Positions 56,217 to 64,000 of a stretch of 64,000 bases of DNA are shown here, one piece after another; within the stretch, counting starts at the first letter, position 1, and every line of letters begins with the position of its first letter. The DNA comes from Sternotherus odoratus. Its lineage: Eukaryota > Chordata > Testudines > Kinosternidae. Both the position numbers and the translations under genes were made by a program. The notes below the pieces were generated by a model. The model was not told the DNA's origin. It searched no databases and saw only the letters and a program-made list of their open reading frames with translations. The stretch spans positions 44,724,848-44,788,847 of the forward strand of contig JAVMKO010000010.1 of NCBI GenBank assembly GCA_032164245.1, given 5' to 3'.

Positions 56217-56877
56217 CCCCGTTTCCAGCCGTTAGGGATTTTTGCTACAGGCAGTTGCGGGTAGGTCACATGCCATTATAGGCAGTCCTGTCCTACCATC
56301 CCCTCCATACGCTTATCAAGCTCAGTCTTGAAGCCAGTTAGGTTTTTTTGCCCCCAGTGCTCCAAAGTTCACTCCTCTGATGATTAGAAACTTTCACCTA
56401 ATTTTGAGCCTAAACTTGTTGATGGCCAGTTTATATGTATTTGTTCTGGGGTCTACGTTGATGCTTAACTAACTTCTCTCCCCCCTCCCAGTATTTATCC
56501 CTCTGGTGTATTTATACAAAGGAATCCGAGCTTCCCTCAGCCTTCTATTGGTTAGACAAATCAAGCCAAGCTGTTTGAGTATCTTCTTCTTCGAGTGATT
56601 GCTCATGTGCATTCCAAGATGTGTGTGCGCGCCGCGCATGCACGGTCCCGGAAGCTTTTCCTAGTGGTACTCAGGGGGTCGGCAGGGGAGACCCCTAGTG
56701 TGGCACCTTCATGGCGTGCTATATAAGACCCCGCCGACCCGCCCCACTCTCAGTTCCTTCTTGCCGGAACTCCGACAGAGGGGAGGTGGGGTGGGGGGGT
56801 ATTGGAATGGACATGAGCAACACATCTCGAAGAACAACAGTTACGAGGTAAGTAACCGTTCTTTCTTCTTCGAGTGA

Positions 56878-57441
56878 TTACTCATGTGCACTCCAAGATG
56901 CGACTTGCGAGCAGTTACCTTGGCGGAGGGTCCGGAGTTCATCTGGTCGCGGACTGCAATACTGCCGCGCCGAAGCCGGCGTCCTCTCTTGCCTGCTGGT
57001 TGAGGGCATAGTGCGTGGTGAACGTGTGGACGGAGGACCACGTCGCTGCCCTGCAGATCTCGAGAAGCGGAATCTGGGCCAGGAAGGCGGCGGACGTTGC
57101 CTGCACCCTGGTGGAGTGTGCGGACAAAGGTGGTGCCGGAACCTTTGCCACTTCATAAGCCAGCTTAATGCATGAGGTGAGCCAGGAGGACAATCTCTGA
57201 GAGGAAATGGCATACCCCTCATTCTCTCTGCCGTTGAAATAAACAACTGATTTGTTTTACGAAATGGTTTCGTGCATTCTGTGTAGAAGGCTAATGCCCT
57301 TCTAACGTCCAGGGTATGAAGTGCACGTTCTCTGTCTGAGGCGTGTGGCTTGGGACAGAACACTGGTAAGAAAATGTCCTGGTTGATATGGAAGGCAGTG
57401 ACAATCTTAGGTAGGAAGGACAGGTGGGGACGGAGGTGCAC
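56878..57441 (-). pseudogene. DIRS tyrosine recombinase, catalytic part
   Basis: HLRPHLSFLPKIVTAFHINQ then DIFLPVFCPKPH in one frame. In the next frame APPLSAHSTRVQATSAAFLA (H-xx-R box) and WSSVHTFTTHYALNQQ with the likely nucleophile Y at about 57010. The frames change inside, so it is inactive. Confidence 0.82.
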
Positions 57442-58592
57442 CTTGTTCTTGTAAAAAACTGTGTAGGGGGGCTCGGATGTAAGGGCCCTGAGCTCCGAGA
57501 CCCTCCTTGCGGTCTTGTGATCGCTACAAGGAAGGGCACCTTCCAGGATAGGTAGGTTAGGGGGCAGGTTGCAAGGGGCTCAAAGGGGGGTCTCATGAGG
57601 GACGATAGGACTAGGTTAAGGTCCCACTGGGGTGTTGGCTGACGCACCTGGGGATACAGCCTCTCCATCCCCTTGAGGAACCTGCCCACTATAGGGTTAC
57701 TGAACAGAGACCTTCCTTGCACACCAGGGTGAAAGGCGGAAATGGCCGCCAGGTGGACCTTCAGGGAGGACACGGCTAGGCCCTGCCGTTTAAGGGAAAA
57801 TAGATAGTCCAGTACCAGAGGTACCGAGGCTGACGTGCCCCCCCCCCCCCCCCGTTGGGTCGCCCAGAAGGAGAATCGTTTCCACTTGGCCAGGTAGGTG
57901 GCCTGTGTGGAAGGTTTTCTACTGCCCAAAAGGATCTCTTGCACTGTGGAGGAACACTGCCGCTCAAGGGGATTCAGCCATGGAGCTTCCAGGCTGTCAG
58001 GTGCAGGGAGCGGAGGTTGGGGTGTTGTAGGTGCCCGTGCTCCTGGGATAGTAGGAGGAGACACCGGTAGTGTGATGGGCGGAACTACCGAGAGGGACAG
58101 TAGGAGCGGGAACCAGTGCTGGCGGGGCCAGAACGGGGCAATGAGAATGAGGGAGGCCTTGTCCCGGCGGACCTTCAGGAGGACCCTGTGGAGAAGGGGA
58201 AAGGGCGGAAAAGCGTATAGCAGCCCCCCCATCCACGGAAAGTGAAAGGCATCCCCTATCGACCCGGGGGAGTGGCTGAGCAGGGAGCAGAACCTGTGGC
58301 ACTTCCTGTTGACCCGGGAGGCGAACAAGTCTATCCGTGGAGTTCCCCAATGCAGGAAAATTAAGTGTGCAACCTGAGGGTTGAGAGACCACTCGTGGGA
58401 CAGGAACGAGCGGCTGAGTCTGTCCGCCAACATATTCTGGGGACCAGGGAGGTAGGAGGCCTGCAGGACTATTGAGTGCCTGTATTTTAAGTGGCTCTCT
58501 AAACTTAGATCGTCCCTGTTATACAAATCAGGGCTTGAGAAGAGCCACACTGGAGTTCGGATGCTTAGCATCTGTGTACTGTTCCCTTTCAT
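57291..58592 (-). pseudogene. DIRS RNase H end and tyrosine recombinase N-terminal part
   Basis: An open frame of 433 codons. ASYLPGPQNMLADRLSRSF is the RNase H end, IFLHWGTPRIDLFASRVNRK follows as in DIRS pol, and STQATYLAKWKRFSFWATQR then VPLVLDYLFSLKRQGLAVSS is the recombinase SAM-like domain. Near 57510 the frame slips (LVAITRPQGGSRSSG in place of the expected basic R-motif). A C-run of 16 at 57838-57853 is another weak point. Confidence 0.85.
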
Positions 58593-58600
58593 CTGCTTTT

Positions 58601-60570
58601 GGATTAGCTGTATATTGTATTGTGTTGGATTTTGTATATTGTATTGTGCTGCATTGTGCTGTGACCTTGGCTGCTGTTAGCTTCAAAACTAGCGGCAAAC
58701 CAGTTTCCCTTGCTTGGGTGTCACATGCCTTTTGTGTTTTCCTTCCTGAACAAATACAGTTGCATGGCCCAGTGTGTTGGCCCCATTGCAGATGAGACAA
58801 TAGAGACGGGTTACATAGTTAAGCAGCTGTGAGGATATGTATGCTGTGGCTTTAAATCTGTAACAGGAAGCTAGTCAAGGGAGCGGGGCTGGGTTAGATT
58901 CTAGGTAGAAGTTCAGCAGCGAAGAAGAGTGAGAGAATGGCGTCAGGGATAATACTGTTTTCCTTGTCTAATAAAGTTCCTTGTTCAGCATTGGGAGAAA
59001 TCATCTCTCTCTCTCTCTCTCTCTCTCTGACTGGTTACCACTGTCACATGCCGGTTCCTTGTTCAGTGTTAGAAGAAAGGACTCTCTCTCTCTCTTTTCA
59101 TTACCGTGGTCACATGATGAAGGCTGCTGCTGCAGCTGCCTGTTTTCTTCCAAGGAGACCAGACTGAGCAATTACTGCTTCCCTCCTCTCCTCTCTATAG
59201 TATCTGCCTTATTTAAAGACCCTCCTGTTACTAGCCAGGCTGGGAACTGTCTCAGACTGTAACTAGGGGAAGCCCTGGACTCTGCAAACGCTAGCTCCTG
59301 AGCCGGAGACTCCAGGTAATTGAGAGAACTTGGGGAAAGTGATTCTGTAAAAATCCATCTCTGCTCCTCGTGTGTCTGAGAGTCCCAGGCTTTATAGACG
59401 CACAGGCTCTGAGCTGATCCAGCTATTGGAGCGCGTATGTTCGCAGAAGTGGAACAATAACCAATTCTCCCAGCCGGAGGGGGAGGAGAGATAAAGGAAG
59501 GAGACTGAAAGGGGGTAGGAAAAATTTAAAAAGAGCTGACGAGCTCCAAGAATAGCATTGCCCAGACCTGTTAGTCTCATCGCTGGGCAGATTTAGTCTA
59601 ACAGGAGGGATGCTGCTTCAGGGACACTCCTCACAGCATAGCTGTTAATTCTTCTCTTTGGCAGTGTTTTGTTCAGGCTCTGTTAAAGGGACATGACACA
59701 CATGTCTGTGCATTTAGTGCTGATGGAAGGAGTCGGGCCTGCACCATAGTAAAGGCATCAAGCGATTCCCAGCGGCAGAGTGTAGATTTTTGTATCCAGG
59801 CCGGTAAAGCAGAGCTCAGAAGTCTGAGTCTTCCACTGCCTTAAAGTTAATGGACCTGTTCCATGAACTCAAGCAATAGAGGTTTGAGAGGTCCAGGGCT
59901 CAATCTCCCAGCTGTGGTGGTGTTACGAGCAGCAGCCTCATAAATCTTATAGAGGGGGACGAAGACCCACATGGGGTTACCAGGGGTCATGCACGGACAC
60001 ACAGGAGGTGCAGGAAGGAGCTATGAAGTGTGTTTTCTGTAGCTGCTGCTTCCTTCTGGGTCATTATTGACAGGGAGAGAGCAGCAGTCTATGTGAGGTG
60101 AGGGAAGTGGGACTGGAGTGTGGGCACCCTGGGTACAAAGGCCCAGCTGGGAGTGATGGGTCTAAGGCAGGGTTCATGGGAGCTATTCTTGTTCCAGAGT
60201 GCATAAGGGAAGGGAATCTGGGCCACACCTTGGTCCCCTTCCCTGCCCAGTGGGGCTGAAGCAGGTAGAGAGTAGGGAATAGTTGGTTCCAGCTGCCAGC
60301 ATTTGAGGAAGTGGCCATGTCTTTCTCCTAGGCAGAAAGAGGCCCCAAGAGCTGGTTCTGGCCTCTAACAGGCCTAGTTAGAGATGTGCAAGTGGCTGGT
60401 TTTTGCATTTTGTCAAGTCCCTCAGTGTGTACAGATCCCTGAATTTCATATGCAGCACAACACACTTCCCAGGAGGTATTTCCTTTCTGTGCAGGTGAAA
60501 TGTCCCCTCGGCAAAGAGAGGGGTGAAGACATGACAAGCCCTGATCTTGCCTATTTCTCCTCCCCTGAGC
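58601..60570. other. Non-coding; possible 5' exon of zinc-finger gene and LTR-like sequence
   Basis: 58600-58680 has a tattgtattgtg simple repeat. 58825-59035 (tgtgaggatatgtatgctgt ... ctaataaagttccttgttca) is LTR-like but without identified ends. ggaagccctggactctgcaa ... gactccag|gtaatt near 59268-59315 could be a non-coding exon of the zinc-finger gene. No KRAB-A-like exon was found. Confidence 0.4.
58999..59029. repeat. (CT)n microsatellite
   Basis: Pure ctctct run of about 28 bp. Confidence 0.9.
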
Positions 60571-60572
60571 AG

Positions 60573-60666
60573 GATTTCCCATTCCCATGATCTCTAGCCA
60601 GGAACGAGAGGGTCCCCAATCTCTAGAGCTACAAGGAAAAGGAGATGCTGACTGACACCTGCACAG
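60573..60666 (+). pseudogene. KRAB-B-box-like exon, frame altered
   Basis: Acceptor tcccctgagcag, donor cacag|gtgagg. The 5' part resembles the KRAB-B start (GFP...ISSQER), and the last part in another frame reads KEKEMLTDTCTG, close to the usual end of turtle KRAB-B exons. At 94 nt it does not fit the phase-1 to phase-1 exon expected (2 nt off modulo 3). The donor phase fits the zinc-finger exon at 62616. A KRAB-B box extends KRAB-A-mediated repression. Confidence 0.6.
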
Positions 60667-61484
60667 GTGAGGAATAAACTAAACCATTTGGGAACTGTCC
60701 GTGAATGAGGTGAAAATCTGGATTAGCCGAAGCACTGCCATGAGCGATCCCACCCTCCCTGGTGAACAGGAATAGCCAACGGGCGATTCGAAGGTTGTAG
60801 CTGTGGAGTCTGTGCTTGGAGGTAGAGGGATTAGATGGATGGGGCATTGAGTCTGTCTGGTTTTGTTCTCTGCAAAGCTTGTGTGCCTGGGCCTTGAGGC
60901 CGTGAATAGGCCAGATGAGCCTGGGAAACTTGTGCCTCAGTGAGAGGTATGTGACAGAGTCTTTGGGTCTGTGATCGGCTCCAGTGGTTGAAGTCTCTGT
61001 GGGGTGAATCTGTCACTGGTACTGAGAGCTGGGCAGTGAGGCTTAGGTGAATGTTGTGTGGGAGAGGTGGACAGAGTGCTGGGATGACTAGCGTGTGGGT
61101 GGCTCGGTCTGTAGTGACAGAGTGCCTGAGTTGCGGGGGGGGGTGTGTGACCGTTGTGGTGGGTTGTGAGGGAAGAGTGGTGATTTTGGGGGGCTGAGTG
61201 AGAGACTGGGCTGGGGAAAGAGGTGGAGAAACTCTTGGCCAGGGCCAAGGATGATAGTAAAGAATGGAGGGAGGAGAGCCTGCGTGTGGGAGGGAAGAGA
61301 GGATGGAAAGAGAGAGGGAGAGAGACAGCAGCATGAGAGAGGGAAAAAATGTCTTTCGAGTCTGGTGTCAGAGGAACTTGCCAATAGCTTTAGTACTGTC
61401 GAATGTGGTCATGAACTGGGCCCAATCCAGCAACTCATCTACTCCAGCATGGGATCTGAGCTGAACTTTGACATGGCATTAGAA

Positions 61485-62300
61485 CGTAAGAACGGCCAGA
61501 CTGGGTCAGACCAATGGTTCATCTAGTTCAGTATCCTGTCTTCTGACTGTGGCCAATGCCAGGTGCTTCAGAGGGAATGAACACAACAGGCAGTCCTCAA
61601 GTAATCGATCCCCTGTCACCCGTTCCCAGCTTCTGGCAAACAGGCTGGGGATACCATCCCATCTTGGCTAAGAGTCTATCCTCCATGAATGTATCTAGTT
61701 ATTTTTTGAACCCTGTATAGTCTTGGCCTTCACAATATCCTCTGGCAAGGAGTTCCACCAGGTGGAACTCTGCATTGTGTGATTTGGGTAGATTTGGAAC
61801 TCATTACCTGGCATGTGGAACAGGAGTTGCAATAGTTCTTGATCTTTTGGTATTCCCCAGGCCAGAAGAAATAAGAAATAAGCCCATATCCATTCCTGTT
61901 TCCCCCCTCCCCCACCCCATCCTCTAAGGACAGACTATGGTATTTCATGGGCAAGCCAGGTCTCTGATAGTCTGACCTGGGGTGGGGTGGGGTGAATTCC
62001 TTTTCTACCCCAAATATGGTGATTAGTTAAACCTTGAGTATGTGGGCAAGACCCACCAGCCAGATATTTGGTAAAGAATTCACTGTAGTAACTCGGAACC
62101 CTCCCCATCTAGTGCCCCATCTCCACTTGTTTGAAATGTATCAAACTGAGTCTTGAAACAAATTAGGGTTTTTTTGGTTGCCACTACTCCCCTTGGAAGG
62201 TTGTTCCAGAACTTCATCCCACTGAGGGTTAAATACATTTGTCTAATGTCAAGCCTAATAGAGAGACACGGTGGGTAAGGTAACATCTTTCACAGGATTT
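61485..62300 (-). mobile_element. CR1 LINE 3' part, minus strand
   Basis: cgtaagaacggccagactgg, agtatcctgtcttctgactg, cttggccttcacaatatcct, then tagtgccccatctccacttg and ttgttccagaacttcatccc. In reverse 62286-62180 gives LSIRLDIRQMYLTLSGMKFW then NNLPRGVV, the CR1 ORF2 end. Two CR1 parts may be two copies. Confidence 0.75.
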
Positions 62301-62473
62301 CAAGGGACAGAATCAGCTTGATTATTTTTATTGACTAATATAAATAAATCAATCTCTGTCAGGGCTCCCGTTTAAAAAAAAATCAGAGCGGGCTATTTAA
62401 TGTCCTCTAAAAATTTTTGCTGGCATGTTTTTGCTCCGTTGTTTGTTTAGAAGGCTATTTTCGGTGGGTCTGA

Positions 62474-63778
<1,305 letters not shown>

Positions 63779-64000
63779 AAGCCAGTGTGTTTCTTTGGGC
63801 CTGTAGGGCTCTGACCTGTTCATAGAGAATGAAAAGTGGATTGTTGAGGATGGAGTGCAGGTGGTCGAGAGTTAGGCAAAGAGGAATGGTTGGTGCAGGG
63901 AGATGAGTTGTGTGGTGGGAGCCAGAGGAGGAATCAGGAGACACTGGAGGGGATGGATCATTTGGGGAAGAAGGGGGGGGGGCTGGTAGTGTAATTAGGT

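Larger units (their letters stand above)
55016..56582 (-). mobile_element. CR1 LINE, minus strand, interrupted
   Basis: 55020-55370 (atgggcccatcgtgatcatc, cacatcacaggccatagaat, aaattccttcccgactcct) and 56222-56582 (catgccattataggcagtcc, aagctcagtcttgaagccag) are consecutive parts of the same CR1 in reverse. They are separated by an 841-bp element with ccccg target duplications. The copy ends where the DIRS-like fragment starts. Confidence 0.8.
56583..58600 (-). mobile_element. DIRS-like retrotransposon, 5'-truncated
   Basis: On the minus strand from 58592: the end of RNase H, then tyrosine recombinase, then terminal repeats. DIRS elements integrate with a tyrosine recombinase and have no target duplication. 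Terminal sequences: cttcttcgagtgattgctca tgtgcattcc at 56586; its inverted version attggaatggacatgagcaa cacatctcgaagaac at 56803; a direct copy cttcttcgagtgattactca tgtgcactcc at 56865. This fits the split and internal-complementary repeats of DIRS. The RT is missing. Confidence 0.8.

Noticed and set aside
57291..58592. 433-codon open frame as a host gene
   Set aside because: Its motifs are those of DIRS RNase H and tyrosine recombinase, and it is truncated and frameshifted.
58825..59035. Complete LTR
   Set aside because: Start tgtgagg and a late aataaa look LTR-like, but no CA end and no target duplication could be found, so it is only mentioned in the interval note.
60831..61334. 167-codon minus frame
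   Set aside because: Serine/proline-rich low-complexity translation of intronic sequence in the zinc-finger gene, with no homology recognised.

Overview
The window looks like nuclear DNA of a turtle, probably a cryptodire. The evidence is the repeat content: CR1 LINE 3' ends, Penelope-like (PLE) units and their short SINE-like derivatives, a DIRS-like tyrosine-recombinase element, Ty3/gypsy and ERV-type LTRs, hAT and pogo/Tigger-like DNA transposons, and MIR-type SINEs. I recognised these families from memory of turtle repeats. The genes are ordinary vertebrate genes with GT-AG introns.

Layout. At 496-597 is the last coding exon of TRAP1 (+), followed by its 3' UTR and poly(A) signal. From 598 to about 14.7 kb there is no host gene. 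From 6256 to 14093 lies one old hAT transposon, split by later insertions that are themselves nested: a PLE-type unit, a Ty3/gypsy element inside it, and a pogo-like MITE and an ERV-like LTR inside that. A CpG-rich block at about 14.75-15.24 kb is the best promoter candidate for the next gene. From 23106 to 51773 lies the complete coding region of SLX4 (+), the DNA-repair nuclease scaffold. It has 14 coding exons whose phases all match, 5652 nt in total, encoding 1883 residues. Its 3' UTR runs to a poly(A) signal at 53814. Its introns hold many repeats, including a PLE with RT and degraded endonuclease parts, an ERV solo LTR, and two pogo-like elements. From 55.0 to 58.6 kb is a CR1 copy interrupted twice: by an 841-bp TG...CA element with 5-bp target duplications, and next to or within it a DIRS-like fragment. 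At the right end is a C2H2 zinc-finger gene (+) with ten fingers in one exon, a KRAB-B-like exon upstream with a length change that shifts the frame, and no KRAB-A box that I could find.

Function. TRAP1 is a mitochondrial HSP90. SLX4 is a nuclear scaffold with two UBZ4 ubiquitin-binding fingers, an XPF-binding MLR region, BTB, SAP and a C-terminal SLX1-binding domain. The zinc-finger gene is probably a KRAB-family DNA-binding repressor or a relic of one. TRAP1 and SLX4 are also neighbours in mammals, where DNASE1 lies between them. I found no DNASE1-like exon here. The most unusual structures are the multi-level insertion stack, the pogo-like MITE family with an expandable GC-rich internal repeat, and the nested TG...CA element that carries a proline/glutamate-rich repeat ORF.
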